From: Isoetes taiwanensis
Lineage: Eukaryota > Streptophyta > Lycopodiopsida > Isoetales > Isoetaceae
Direction: 5' to 3'
Length of the DNA: 64,000 nucleotides
Assembly (NCBI GenBank): GCA_021234155.1
Contig: JAJEKV010000060.1
Span: forward strand, 5,852,323 to 5,916,322
This document shows, piece by piece, positions 28,000 through 39,324 of the stretch. The stretch's first letter is position 1, and every line of letters begins with the position of its first letter. The position numbers and the translations under genes are program-made. The notes beneath the pieces were generated by a model. The model was not told the origin of the DNA. It saw nothing but the letters and a program-made list of their open reading frames with translations, and did not search any database.

Positions 28000-29505
28000 A
28001 CCTATGGCATCTCGAAAATATTCATGCTTCCTTTCGGCCAATGCTTTTGTTAACATGTCTGCTTCTTGTTTAGCAGTAGGAATATATTGCAAATCAACTT
28101 CGCCTTCTACTACTTTCTCCCTTATAAAATGATAATGCAGATCAATATGCTTTGTCCTTGAGTGCAACACTGGATTTTTAGCAATTGCTATGCAACTTTT
28201 ATTGTCACAATACAACTTTGTTGGGCAGTTTTGTTTCTCTCCCAATTCCTGCAATAATCGTCTCAACCAAATTATTTCTCTGCTCGCCAAGGAGGCAGAC
28301 ACGTACTCCGACTCAGCACTTGACATAGCCACACAATTTTGCTTTTTGCTACACCAAGAAATCACTGCACCATTAAGTTTACACAAGTATCCTGTTGTGG
28401 ACTTTCGTTCATCAAGGTCTCCTGCCCAATCCGCATCTGTATAACCAGTCAATTCTGCATAGCCAACTACTTTAGGATTACTGTCAAAGCTTTTAGCGTA
28501 GCAAATACCATGGTGCATCGTACCTTTCAAGTACCTAAGAATACGCTTAGCAGCAACCCAATGTTCCCATCCTGGGTTATTCAAATATCTACTCAACAAA
28601 TTTACACCAAATGCAATATCCGGTCTCGTGGCATTTGCCACGTAAAGCAAACTTCCGATAAGTTCCCTATATGGTATTCCTTGCATTTTCTTTTTCTCCT
28701 CTTCAGTTATCGGGGACAAATCTCCAGAAATTCTCTTACCAACCACAAGAGGAGTCGGCACCGGTTTACATTCACCCATGGAAAAAGTATCCAACATCTT
28801 CTTAATAAACTGCACTTGTGTTAAAGCCAATTCTCCAGTTTGTCTATCTCTATAAACCTCCATGCCCAAAAGTTTTTTTAGTTTACCAAGATCACTCATC
28901 TGAAATCTAGCTCTCAACACATTTTTGCACTGATCCATAAACTTTCTGTCATTAGCACTCATAACACAATCATCTACATACAATGCTATAATGCAAAATT
29001 TATCATCTACCCTTTTAATGTAGAGATTACGTTCACTTTGCAACTTTTCAAACCCCTGCGATAACAGAAAGCTATTCATGCATACGTACCACTGTCTGGC
29101 TGCTTGCCTAAGCCCATACACTGCCTTTTTCAATTTGCAGACCTTATTTCCTTGCACCTCAAATCCGACTGGTTGCTCCATATAAATCTCCTCTTCTAAA
29201 TCCCCATTGAGAAAAGCCGTTTTTACATCCATATGGTCGAGCTCTAAATCATGCTCAACTGCTATAGCAATCAAAGCCCGCAAACTTGTTAGTTTAACAA
29301 TAGGGGAAAAGGTGTCATGATAATCTTTACCAGCTTCTTGAGTAAACCCTCGAGCCACCAATCTAGCTTTATATCTTTCAATGTTTCCGTCAGCTCCCTT
29401 TTTTATTTTAAAGATCCATTTACATCCTACCACATTTTTACCTTTTGGCCTAGGTGTGAGATCATAGGTACCTGTCTGCTTGAATGACTCGAGTTCCTCT
29501 TGCAT
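27895..29505 (-). CDS. Copia reverse transcriptase-RNase H
   Basis: An open frame of 536 codons. RT begins with MQEELESFKQTGTYDL and GCKWIFKIKKG, followed by YKARLVARGFTQ, DVKTAFLNGDLEE and the catalytic IIALYVDDCVM (YVDD). RNase H follows with GYTDADWAGDLDERKST, SSAESEYVSAS and KLYCDNKSC, supplying the D-E-D residues, then KHIDLHYHFIRE. The same frame stays coding upstream to about 29,585 (YDEVTISPNAHKW), where a frameshift separates it from the linker. The C-terminal ~35 residues come from the MITE, replacing the native end. Catalytic residues are intact, but without gag it could act only in trans. Confidence 0.93.
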   Translation of the reverse strand: MQEELESFKQTGTYDLTPRPKGKNVVGCKWIFKIKKGADGNIERYKARLVARGFTQEAGKDYHDTFSPIVKLTSLRALIAIAVEHDLELDHMDVKTAFLNGDLEEEIYMEQPVGFEVQGNKVCKLKKAVYGLRQAARQWYVCMNSFLLSQGFEKLQSERNLYIKRVDDKFCIIALYVDDCVMSANDRKFMDQCKNVLRARFQMSDLGKLKKLLGMEVYRDRQTGELALTQVQFIKKMLDTFSMGECKPVPTPLVVGKRISGDLSPITEEEKKKMQGIPYRELIGSLLYVANATRPDIAFGVNLLSRYLNNPGWEHWVAAKRILRYLKGTMHHGICYAKSFDSNPKVVGYAELTGYTDADWAGDLDERKSTTGYLCKLNGAVISWCSKKQNCVAMSSAESEYVSASLASREIIWLRRLLQELGEKQNCPTKLYCDNKSCIAIAKNPVLHSRTKHIDLHYHFIREKVVEGEVDLQYIPTAKQEADMLTKALAERKHEYFRDAIGSVGQSPGNTINQPVEIANFLVQLVCCRNFSGKFS

Positions 29506-30200
29506 TGCTTTTCTCCACTTGTGCGCATTAGGAGAGATTGTGACTTCATCATAAGTTTCGGGCTCTTTAACACCACAAAGATTCTTTGCCGTTGCTCCTG
29601 CGTGCTTCTTCCAAGTTCATAGGCTTCAAATTTCTTTGGAAGTCTGCGCTCACGAGTGCTCCTCCCATGCTCATCTCTTCCATACTTCGATATATCAATG
29701 GGAGCTTCTTGTTTCAGCCTTTCTGCATCAGTTTTGCGGCTGTGAACTTGAATTTCTTCTACTGGCTGTTGTTCTTCCACAGTAATATCTTCTATACCTT
29801 GAATTTCTTCTACTGGTTGTTGTTCTTCCATAGTAATATCTTCTATATCATTCTCTCCCTCTTCTACTACATGTTCTTCTGTGTCACTACTTCCTATTTC
29901 TATAGGGCTTTCCATACCTCCATCTTGTACTTGAATTCCTGTTTCATTTTCATCATCATCTTCATCGTCAAACCATCCCTCTGGCGCCCAGGGCTGCACT
30001 TTCTCTTTTTCTTCTGACACATCACTTTTAATTGCCCTATCTTTATAAAATTTAGTCTCGTCAAATACCACATCCCGACTTATATAAATTTTCCTGGTTT
30101 TAGGATCATATAGTCTGTACCCTTGGTCCTCATACCCAACCAAATATGTTTCTATGCTACGATCATCTAGTTTGGACCGCAATTCTTCTGGCACATGCAT
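29427..30200 (-). CDS. Copia integrase C-terminal region and linker to RT
   Basis: The frame begins with the conserved post-integrase motif KLDDRSIETYLVGYEDQGYR and the DPKTRKIYISRDVVF segment that ends Copia integrases. An acidic linker follows with a duplicated VEEQQPVEEIQ unit. The frame then reads out of phase past about 29,580, where the RT frame takes over. The overlap with the RT frame is therefore a single-base lesion, not a designed frameshift, as far as I can see. Confidence 0.85.
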   Translation of the reverse strand: MHVPEELRSKLDDRSIETYLVGYEDQGYRLYDPKTRKIYISRDVVFDETKFYKDRAIKSDVSEEKEKVQPWAPEGWFDDEDDDENETGIQVQDGGMESPIEIGSSDTEEHVVEEGENDIEDITMEEQQPVEEIQGIEDITVEEQQPVEEIQVHSRKTDAERLKQEAPIDISKYGRDEHGRSTRERRLPKKFEAYELGRSTQEQRQRIFVVLKSPKLMMKSQSLLMRTSGEKQCKRNSSHSSRQVPMISHLGQKVKMW

Positions 30201-30245
30201 ATACCCTAAACAACCATATGCACGGTCTCTTTTACTGATTGTTTT

Positions 30246-30479
30246 CTACGCGGACCATACCTCTTCAGGAATTCTTCCTTGAATACCAGCAGACGGCAAT
30301 TTATTTTGAATGTAACATGCAGCCTGAACCGCTTCTGCCCAGAGATAGTTAGGCAACCCTGCATGTTTTAACATAGATCTTACCACATTCATAAGTGTCC
30401 TGTTTTTTCTCTCCGCGATGCCATTCTGCTGTGGCGTATATCTGCATGTAAATTGACGTCTAATCCCTTTCTCACGCAA
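30246..30479 (-). pseudogene. Copia integrase core, second part
   Basis: CRYTPQQNGIAERKNRTLM holds the catalytic glutamate of the DDE triad, followed by RSMLKHAGLPNYLWAEAV and IQNKLPSAGIQGRIPEEVW. It is split from the first part by a frameshift near 30,480-30,540 that interrupts the second aspartate region (LRSDSGGEYL is readable in another frame). Confidence 0.85.
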
Positions 30480-30542
30480 AACTGCATGAATGCCCGAGAC
30501 AGATATTCTCCCCCTGAATCTGAGCGCAAGCGTTTCAACTTC

Positions 30543-30794
30543 CTAGATGTCTCGTTCAAAACACGCTAGATACAATTGGAATGCCTGGAATGCTTGATCC
30601 TTCGATTTCAAAAAATAACATTTTGTTCTCCGGGAAAAATCATCAATAAATGTGATGAAATATGTCTTGCCACTCATACTCTGAACACGCATCGGTCCAC
30701 ACAAATCTGTATGTACCAAATTCAAAAGTCCCAAAGTCTTGGCAAACACGGGCTTAAAATTGTGTCTAGTTTGCTTCCCAAGCGCACAACCCAC
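30543..30794 (-). pseudogene. Copia integrase core, first part
   Basis: CALGKQTRHNF is the end of the zinc-binding region, followed by LVHTDLCGPMRVQSMSG with the first catalytic aspartate and FITFIDDFSRRT. The frame ends early at 30,543. Confidence 0.85.
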
Positions 30795-31066
30795 GACAAA
30801 TTTTGTGCTCTTCTCATAGATTATCTTTGTTAGGCAAATCTTCCACCAAATTATGTTTGCTCATGATTTTTATGGTTGAATTATTTACATGGCCAAGTCC
30901 GAGATGCCACAAATCTAATAAATTAACAGTTCCAACACAAGGCCGCGACATCCAAGCAATACAATTTCCCTTTCCTTCTTGCATATATCCTTCTACCGTT
31001 ACCCACCATTTCTAACGATAAGAATCAAAATTTACTTTATATCCCGAGTCTACTAAGTCTCCAGAA

Positions 31067-31249
31067 TCAAATCAAGTTAAATAACATACCAGGAGTATAT
31101 AAAGCATTCTCCAAACATATTTTATCTTCACCTTCATGATAAAACTCCAACTTTCCACATCCTTTTACTTCATGCAAATGCCCATTTCCCATCCGCACAC
31201 AAAGGAGTATCTCGATTCCTTTATCTCCTTTATTAATTTTCTGAAGCAA
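31067..31249 (-). pseudogene. Copia GAG-pre-integrase remnant with trace of protease
   Basis: The frame reads ILLCVRMGNGHLHEVKGCG and ENALYTPGMLFNLI, typical of the segment between protease and integrase. Just upstream, in minus sense at about 31,265-31,287, a T-I-D-S-stop-A reading may be the protease D-S-G-A site with Gly changed to a stop. Nothing of gag remains between here and the PBS. Confidence 0.7.
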
Positions 31250-31319
31250 TCACGGTTCTCTCAGCTCACGAGTCAATGGTCATGGGCTGATTGCGGCCAG
31301 AATTTGTCTCCATAATTAT

Positions 31320-31338
31320 GAACCCCTGCTCGATACCA
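31320..31338 (-). other. Copia primer-binding site
   Basis: In minus sense TGGTATCGAGCAGGGGTTC begins one base after the 5' LTR. It matches the initiator-Met-tRNA type PBS (TGGTATCAGAGC...) with small changes. Confidence 0.85.
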
Positions 31339-31339
31339 C

Positions 31340-31851
31340 CGATGGAAATAGAGCACGGGATTTGAACCCAAGAAAGCCGGTCTCTTCCTCCTTCTCGGAC
31401 AATCTCCACCCGGATAATAATGGGGATACACCTTTGCACAATGTGGGAACCAAATCCGTCACCACACTTTTGTAAATCTCAAAGACTCCAAAACCCATCG
31501 GTGCATTTTTCTTAGAATCGACAACTCCCGAGATCCAACTGGCCGACCGCAATCACTTGGATCGAAACCGGGCTACCTCCTCCAAGCACCGCGGCAGTTA
31601 CGCACTTTTCATTTTGTAGACTTGGGCTTTTATTCGCCTCAACCTCCTGCGGTATTAACCTGCCACGAAGTGACGATCTGGCCTCCCTGCAAATCGAGAT
31701 CCGATTCCACTACTCTCTGTCTGTTCCTTTGCCCTTTTACACTGTTCTTATGCCCAGTCTGTTGCCTTCACCTGTTGCTATTGTTGCAGGTTCCAGTAAT
31801 AGGACACGTGTACACGTCTTCCGCTTTTCAAGATAAAGGCTAAATTCAACA
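31340..31851 (-). repeat. Copia 5' LTR (right)
   Basis: Pairs with 27,156-27,643. It is 24 bases longer because of indels around 31,610-31,680. The outer end is followed by the TSD ATTAC. Confidence 0.9.
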
Positions 31852-31856
31852 ATTAC

Positions 31857-33618
31857 TACCGGGGGAGTGATACAGAGTGAAATCCCGTTGGGAATATATG
31901 CAGCAGGATTCTCGTTTGCAACAATTTTTACTCTCCTTCTGCAGGAAGATCAAGAGACTATTTTAAGACAATGCTAAATCTGCAGAGATGCAGATCCTGC
32001 AGAAGATGATTAAGAAGACCACCAGAATTGATTAGACCCTTTTCGGGTCTCGAATTGAGATGGGTTTGCTTAGGAACCCAGAAATTCTTCAGACAATGCA
32101 GAGATTGAGATGGGTTTGCTTAGGAACCCAGAAATTCTTCAGACGAGGAATGCTCGAAGCCAGGAAGGAGATTGGCTTTGATTTTGGGATTTTTGAGCTT
32201 CTAGCGATTAATAACTCGTCCAGCTACTTGAATCTTCGCCTTACCATCTCAACCACGTCGTCGCATAAGATGAAAAAAAACCAGTGTCGATTTCGACCCT
32301 ACTCCACACACAAACCAGAACACATTTATTTGCCATTTTTTGGCCGGATTACCGAACGAAACGGGCCATTGAAACAGAAGCTGAAGAGCTAGGAGACGCC
32401 GGAAGACGGATTTGCCATAGCCAGAGCAGAGCAAGAGCAAGAAAGGGATTGTCACGGATTGCTTGCAGAGCAAGAAAGAGACGTCACATTTTTTTTAGTT
32501 TTCATTTATTCCTTTTTAGAGACACGTGTCGCCACCTTAAGAAGTCATACACGTGTCGCCACCATAATTATTCCTGGGGAAAAAATATTACAATCAAACA
32601 GAAAATGTAACTGCCTTATATATATATGTTAAGATATTGATGGATTATTATGATTGATTGTGCAACCATCATTGCTATGGTGGCCTTTTACATTATGATT
32701 GTCTAAAAAACCGTCATTTGATACTTTGGAAATCAATAGTAGGTTCAAATCCACAAATATGTGAGCTAAGAAAAATATTCGCGAAGAAAAATGTTTACGG
32801 CGGCTTTGATCGCCGCAATAAATTTCTTGCCACGATAAGTTTTGTAGATATTAAGCCAAATGATGTGTGTACAAATTCAACTATGTGAAAATTAAGATGT
32901 CTAGCGCCTTTCATCGGTTGTCTCATGGTTGTCGTATGATGTTGAATCAGTTGCATCTGCTTGTGCATTCGAAAGACGCCCTTGGATTGGCTTAAGTGAA
33001 ATAGGAAGAGCTGATGTACAACTCAAAAACCGGCAAGCTAACAAAACAATTTGCAGCAGAAACATTAAGAATGGCTATGTTGCATATGCCTTAGCCATTT
33101 TCCTCCTCTACGCTGTAGCAAACTTGACATCTATGTCCCTCGACTTGGATACTATCTCATGGTCAACACGATCCTCCAGTATGCCTCTTATTATTCTATC
33201 CTTGTCAATTGCACTATGACATTGTCACCGCAGGGGTTAGTATGTAGATCAGCATATGTCACCCTCTGAATGTCCATCCTTAATTCATTTCCATCGTCTA
33301 TTACTTCTTTAACCATCCTGGCAACATTTGAACCCAATACAGTGGCAAGGCAGATTTTACCTCTTGCAAGGTGATCCAACTATTGGCCTCCTTATTTGAA
33401 ATTGGCCTTACATGTGGTATTTTACCTGCAATGTGTCCATCATGTCTTAACTGCATGGCACACAACCATTATTTTCATTTGCTTCTCCGTACCCAAATTC
33501 AGCTGCAGCTATAGGGCACTTATCATTGACCCTCAGTCTAATCTTGATCTCAAGTCTTTTTATTTTAGCATCCATATTTTTACCCTTTTACATCTAATAT
33601 GGATGCCACCCTCGATAT
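31857..33618. other. no gene recognised; one short tandem duplication
   Basis: A 41-base block starting ATTGAGATGGGTTTGC occurs at 32,054 and 32,104. Minus-strand frames at 33,191-33,379 and elsewhere have no recognisable family. The rightmost part may be 3' flank of the pogo-like transposon that follows. Confidence 0.4.
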
Positions 33619-34603
33619 TCACGAGGGTATATGTAGTCCCAAAACTTTTAACGCGATCTCACAATCCCTCTTTCTGTTTTTTCTTTCTTCCCTCCTGATT
33701 TGTGTTCTCTTCTTATCTTTCTCCCTAAATGATCTCTTCCTTGTGGCATTAGCTTTCTTGTCCTTTGGTCTCTCTGCTTTTAGCATGTCAGCTTCAACCC
33801 TCATTTCCTTTTCCAGTCTTAGTTTCTCACAAAAGGCTGCACTACTAATGTACACCAAACTAGTCATATCAGGTCCCATGCCCTTCTTTTTGGAGTTATG
33901 TTCTTGTGTTGATTGAGGGAGCATAGACCTTGTGACAACATGTTGTCCTTGAGATCCCAATTAATTCCCAAAGCAGTAACTCGATGCATCATCAGCCTTT
34001 AAAATAGCTAACATTGGGCTGCCCATGTTCCTCACATTACAATTGGCCGAACATTAAGGGTGAAGCATGCTGCTCAGCCAAGTTCGCATGCTCAACAAGG
34101 TGTGCCACTATGTACTAGAAACTAGTGGCTATATTTTTTTGATGTGGAGTCATATTGTCAAGATTGAAAACCTCATATCTCATGTGGTCCACCTCATCAT
34201 CCTGCATTGTACAAACCAGATCCTCTTCAACCCCATCATGATGATCACTCTGCTCATCATTATCCTCGTTTTTAAAGGTTTACTGTACATAATTAGCAAC
34301 ATTTAGTCCATCCCTCTGCCCTACAAGCTGGTTAAATGGCCATCCAATTGAGAAGGCAGCGACCTTAGCGCTATCAAAGGGGGTAAATTCGAATGGCTTT
34401 AAAGCTAGACTTTTATTTTCTTGAGTTAGACATGCTTCAATGGCATTAGAAATTATCTCAATAATTTTCTCACTTTTAGGTTCCTGCCTGCCCCTCATGA
34501 CCATGTACTTTTTCCTCATCCTTTGAAAGTAGCCTTGAAAGAGGTGAAACATGCAACATCCAGGGCTTGCAACCTATGGAAGTATATCCAGGAGTGGAAA
34601 ATG
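33619..34603 (-). pseudogene. pogo-like DDE transposase, C-terminal part
   Basis: Directly left of the Gypsy insertion the minus strand reads HRLQALDVACFTSFK, the conserved third-acid region (HSTHxLQPLDV) of pogo/Tigger-type (DDE_1) transposases, which cut and paste DNA. KKYMVMRGRQEPKSEK and a frame to 34,280 follow. After lesions, a strongly basic, coiled Lys/Arg/Glu tail (33,619-33,960) resembles the C-terminal tails of such transposases. The N-terminal part lies across the Gypsy element at 46,664-47,060. Several stops and frame changes show it was dying independently of the insertion. Confidence 0.8.
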
Positions 34604-34608
34604 GATGC
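34604..34608. repeat. Gypsy target-site duplication, left (GATGC)
   Basis: GATGC before the left LTR; the same five bases follow the right LTR at 46,659-46,663. Confidence 0.9.
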
Positions 34609-36016
34609 TGTTAGCCTAAAACCTGGAATTTTAGTCTAACCTCAAAGGAAGTTCAAACAAAGTGGTTAGAACCTCCAGACCACTTAGGGTGATCAATCCT
34701 TTTCAAGAAAATTAATTTTGAAGTGCTGGTTTTCTCAAAATCACTAAAGTCCCTGAAACTGAAAAAACTGTCAAAGCAAAATCTGACCTTGCAGACAAAC
34801 CCTATGAGATTTTTGAGATCTGATTGGTGGTACAGATGGTCAACAAGCAGAGGAAACTTTTGGAGAAAATTTGGCTTGATTTGAATAAAGGAAGGTCAAG
34901 AAAATCGAGGTCAAAGTCAGGTCAAAAAGTTGGCCAGTGCCAAAACAGAGAGCCAAAATTTGCAGATGGAGTTTGATAAGGAATCTTGGGTTGGGATCTG
35001 TGCAGGTAGCTTCAGAATAGCCTCTAGATCACGTGCATAAGGTATGATTTAGTTTTTTTTTTTTAGTAGCCAAAGCTAAAAAAACAAACTCTGTAACAGT
35101 TGTGAAGAAAAGTCTTTTTATATGTTTTCTCTGAATATATAGACTTCTAAGATCTTTACAAAGATGAAATGCAACTACCTGAAGGGAACATAACTTGGAA
35201 TAAATATTTTTGGCTTTGTATTTAGTTTTAAGCTTTAAAAAAAAACAATGCAGAGTTACCAAAAAATGAATGAACAATGATGACAATAATTTTCCAGGCA
35301 AAGACTATGCATTATAGCAATGTAATACAGAAAATTTGATAGTGTCAAAAGGGTATTACCAAAGTTTGAAAAATAATAGTGCTTGAGAGCAAATTCCAGG
35401 GCTGTCTGAGCCTCTAAAGAGCCTCAAAACTACCAATGAAGGAAAATGAAATGATTATTTGAGTTGCAGTTGAAGTGCCTCAATGTTGAACAGGTCACAC
35501 CGGGTTAGATCTTCAATTTTGAGCAGAGCAGAGTAGAATCTGAGCAGAGTAGAGCAAGGTAATATCAAAAATATTCAATGCGCCAAGATCACAGAGGTCT
35601 ATCTCTGAGGGGACGTGTCGATTTGATCTGCATTGCCGGTTTAAAAACTGTTCTTCCCACAAACTAGCTCGGCCGAGTGATTTAAGGCCAAATTTGAGCA
35701 ATTCTTCCCGGATCAAGTGCCACGGAGGATCCCCAAGGTCTCGGAAAAGGTTCAGGAGGTAATTTCGGGTGAAATTTGGCGGGCTTCAATCAGATTTAGG
35801 CACAAATTGGCCGGATTTAGCAGTGTCCCCTATTTTTTAGGGTTCGTCGAAAAACTCTTAACTGTTATATATCCCACACGCCGAAAAGGTTTTGGCAGCT
35901 TCTGTATATAACGAATAATGCTGACGTGTCTAATAACTTTGCGTGCCACGCAGAGGGGACTACCAGCCCGTGTCTGGCCCCCACGCCCTGCTGCCACGTG
36001 GAAATGAGATGGGAAT

Positions 36017-36338
36017 GGGTAAAAGCATGTTAGGGTGTCCCTTAAAAAGTATTATTTAGTGACTAAAAAGGTACCTAAAAAGGTAGCCAGGACTGGGTAC
36101 TGGGTACCTGTATAATATTTCAATATAAGGTATGTTTTAGAACTTTTTATATATATATTGGTCTCCGATAGCATTATCTTTATCTTAACTTTGAATATTA
36201 CCATGTCCTTGACTTTTATTTTGGATTTTTGTATTAGTTTTAATGAAAAGAAAAATGAGAAAGTACCCAGTTCTGAAGTACCTAGTGTATGTACTTTTGC
36301 AGGTTCCAAAAGTGGTACACCCTAACATGCTTTTACCC
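36017..36338. mobile_element. 322-bp MITE in the left LTR
   Basis: The ends are exact inverted repeats of at least 21 bases (left end GGGTAAAAGCATG, right end CATGCTTTTACCC). The interior is AT-rich and non-coding. GAAT flanks both sides (36,013-36,016 and 36,339-36,342), a possible 4-bp TSD. The superfamily is not assigned. Confidence 0.85.
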
Positions 36339-37140
36339 GAATGAGAATGGGGGGGTGTGGAGATGATGTGGAAATAGATAGTGTAGATAGGCTAGAATAG
36401 GTTTTTTATTTTTATGGCACGCATCCCAAGAATCCAAATTTGAAGGCCTTTACAATGGTTTTTTCAAAATTTAAAAGGCCAAATTAGCTCTTTTTTGACA
36501 AGCTTTCCTTCTAGAGAAATTTTAGGTCGAATTGAAACATTTGAATTTTGGCCCCTTTGACCCATGGTCAATGAACACTGCAACTTGGGGATGGTGAAAA
36601 AATCATGGAAAAAGATGGGAAAAAGGTGCAAATAGGCTATAATAGGGTTTAGGAAGATGAAATGAGGGTGAAAGTAGAGTTTTCTTGCCTTTTTCAGTTT
36701 TCAAGATCTTTAGGGGGCAATTCTCAAATGAAGGTAGGATCAATAAAAAATGGGTAGGGGAAAGATGAGAAAAGGACTCAAAGGTGGAAAAAATGGTGAA
36801 AGAAAGGTTTTTTGAAGGCTCTTGGGATATAAAAAAGGTGGATATAAGATGAATGGAATGGAGAACAAAAATGGGTACCTCTGTAGCACTTGATTTCATC
36901 ACATATTATTTCTAAAGCTCAAATCATACCTCATAGTGAAAATAAGTTTGCTCAAAAGCCTAAGGGTAGGGTCTTCCAAACTTCAAGGCTAGAATAAGAG
37001 CAAATTTCACTTCCAAGATGGTATTCTCATGTGTGTGACCTCAAAACTAATAATGTAACTCAAGCAAGCTTCATAAGGTTGAACTTTGGTAAAATGCCTT
37101 GTGACTCCTTGATAAACTTGCTATAGCCTTTGCCTGGTCT

Positions 37141-38241
37141 TTTTTTTTGAAGAACTGTGTCAGCAATATATTAAAAGAATGGTAATGTTACAAAGCAAGT
37201 GAGGAGGAAGGAGAACTGCCCCAAAGAGACAGTGATACCTCGACACTCCACAACAACTGCAACTCTACTGCTATACAAACTGACCATCACCATCTACCAC
37301 ACCCAAGAAGTCCCGCCAAATGGAAAACTTCCGCTCTACTAATCCTGGGAACACCAAAAAGCTTTGAAATAGCTTGTACCTGAGTCGAGGAATCAGAGAG
37401 GCTTTACTGAGTCCGCCAATCCCCCCCCTGAAAGATCCACAACCGCCGCCGCTTCCAAATCAACCACACCAACCAAGCCACGCATTTGACGGATGCAAGG
37501 CTTGTCATATGCCTATCCAACAGCTCGCCAAACACCGTGATACACATGAAGCCAAACCAATTGTTGGCTATTCAATCTCACCAAACAGGACCCACCCAAT
37601 CCCAATTAACCTCAAATGAGGGCATAAAACCGCATAATGCTCCATGGTCTCCTTATGATGAAGGCCACAACAAGGGCAAAGAGGGCTCACACCCGCCTAA
37701 ACCGACTCACAAGGACATTCACCACGAGACAAATGAATTTGCACCACCCGCCACATAAGCACCAAGTAAAAGTTCGGTGGGGAAGTGAGCTCCATGTCCA
37801 CGCCCAAACCGAAAGTTTGCATCGAGAACCCTAAACCGCAGAGACCACTTGCCCGAAGGGGCAGAGTGTCATGAATAGCCAACACCCGGTAACAAGACCG
37901 CACAAAACAAGAAGATACAACATCTCTATGAACCTTCCAAACCTGCACCACCACATCACCCCGAGGGACTATAGGTATATGTAGCCGGAATACTCCGCCA
38001 CTTGTTCCCGGATAGCCCTGGCCATAATCCTTCAGCGAAAAGCGAGCTCGAAAGAACTCCCACGAAGCTAGCTGACCATCCCAATACCAATCCTCCAAGG
38101 TGAGCACAGCAGCTCGCCTCCAACGGGCTTTTGAATCAGCATGCATGCCGAAGGCCTACAAGGGCAAAGACTACATTGGAGGTAGAGGAACCCACAAGAA
38201 AGGAGAAGAGTGGTGATAAACTGAGGCATAATCTAGCTGGA
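37141..38241 (-). mobile_element. 5'-truncated LINE insertion in the left LTR
   Basis: The 16-bp duplication AGCCTTTGCCTGGTCT flanks the insert (37,125-37,140 and 38,242-38,257). Its left end is a run of T, the antisense of an A-tail, so the LINE is on the minus strand and 1,101 bp long. The minus-strand frame 37,697-38,146 and its continuation encode the end of a LINE ORF2, including CYRVLAIHDTLPLR, CGLCG and, in a shifted frame, LCPCCGLHHKETMEHY, a zf-RVT Cys/His cluster. It differs from the full-length LINE at 18,965. Confidence 0.9.
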
Positions 38242-38489
38242 AGCCTTTGCCTGGTCTTCAAATCAAAGGGAAAATGTTAAACAAATGGGAATGTGACTAG
38301 AAATGTGCTTTACCTCAAGGAAAAGACTAGACTATAAAATGAGATCCCCAATGCCTTCCAATCTTGGTCAAATGTCTTCCAAACTCTAGTGGGATCACAA
38401 TAGCCTGGAACTTTTCTTTAGAGGAAATATAAATGAAACAACAGTTCTGATACATAAATGCTGGTCCATGTTGCCAAAAATGGGCAACA

Positions 38490-39059
38490 TCTCCTCAAAG
38501 GAAAGAATAGGCTGGTCCCCTCAAAATTTAAAAAGATGTAAACTTAGAAATAGGATCTTTATAATGCAAAAAGTTTACCGGTGCGGGAATGAAATCATAG
38601 AATGATGTAGAATGATGAAAGAGAGTGGTATGAGTATAAGATGAACTCTGCTATGGTGGAAATGTGGTGCAGAGCATTATAGGGAATAAAAGAATGGAAG
38701 GCTGAAATGGTATGTAAGGCAACTTATAGGCAGATGGAAATGGAAGAGGAAAGAATGAACCTGCATATGACAGTAAAATCAAAGTTAGCATGAGTGCTAA
38801 GTAAAATATGGAAAATTATATATGGATAGCACTCTAGAACTCCAATGAAGAAGCAAGGTCTCATGAAGAATAAGCCAATTTAAAAGACAGATGAAATATT
38901 TTGACAAATGGCCCTGTCATGACAACATAGAACTCATTAGTAGGTAATAATCAAAGTCTTATCCCCTGTGGCAACATCCCTGCAGCTGAACAGAAACAAA
39001 CACTATTAAACCACAACTTTGAACTTATAGACTAACCTATTCTAAGCTAGAACAACTGT
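38490..39059. other. Gypsy 3' non-coding region and polypurine tract
   Basis: No ORF. In minus sense CTTTGAGGAGA directly precedes the 3' LTR at 38,490-38,500 and is the probable polypurine tract. Confidence 0.6.
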
Positions 39060-39281
39060 TTATATAGAAGTGAATAGGCTTAAACAGGCGTGCTGAGGCC
39101 AATATCTTTTAAGGTGTTGAATATTAATAGGGTTTGGCAACTCTAAACATGTAACAAGATCTGCCAATCTATAAGATGAGCAGCCAGCATCTCCTAAAAT
39201 CTGGTAGGGACCTTCCCAGGGGTTTTCAAACTTGGGAAGCTTTCCTTCATCTGCAGCATTCCACTTCAAAACTAATTCCAT
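39060..39281 (-). pseudogene. Gypsy integrase C-terminal segment
   Basis: Reads KFENPWEGPYQILGDAGCSSYRL and PINIQHLKRYWP, the SH3-like end (WEGPYxV...LKRYY) common to Gypsy integrases of the Tat/Athila branch. A frame break near 39,300 separates it from the integrase core. Confidence 0.8.
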
Positions 39282-39324
39282 AGGTGCAAATTTATCTTGC
39301 GGTTTGTGAGCAACCTTTTAAAGG

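Larger units (their letters stand above)
27156..31851 (-). mobile_element. Copia LTR retrotransposon, gag-deleted
   Basis: The boundaries come from LTRs starting TGTTGAATTTAGCC and ending CCATCA (minus sense), a 5-bp TSD ATTAC on both sides, a PBS next to the right (5') LTR and a purine tract next to the left (3') LTR. The internal region is only about 3.7 kb and starts directly at the GAG-pre-integrase domain, so gag and nearly all of protease are gone. The order integrase then RT then RNase H is the Copia order. Integrase and the integrase-RT linker carry frameshifts; RT-RNase H is open. A hAT-like MITE lies inside the 3' end. Confidence 0.93.
34609..38489 (-). repeat. Gypsy 3' LTR (left), with two insertions
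   Basis: Aligns to 44,278-46,658 once 36,017-36,338 and 37,141-38,241 are removed. The right LTR lacks the block following CGTGCCACGCAG that is present here around 35,950-36,370, including the MITE. Confidence 0.93.
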
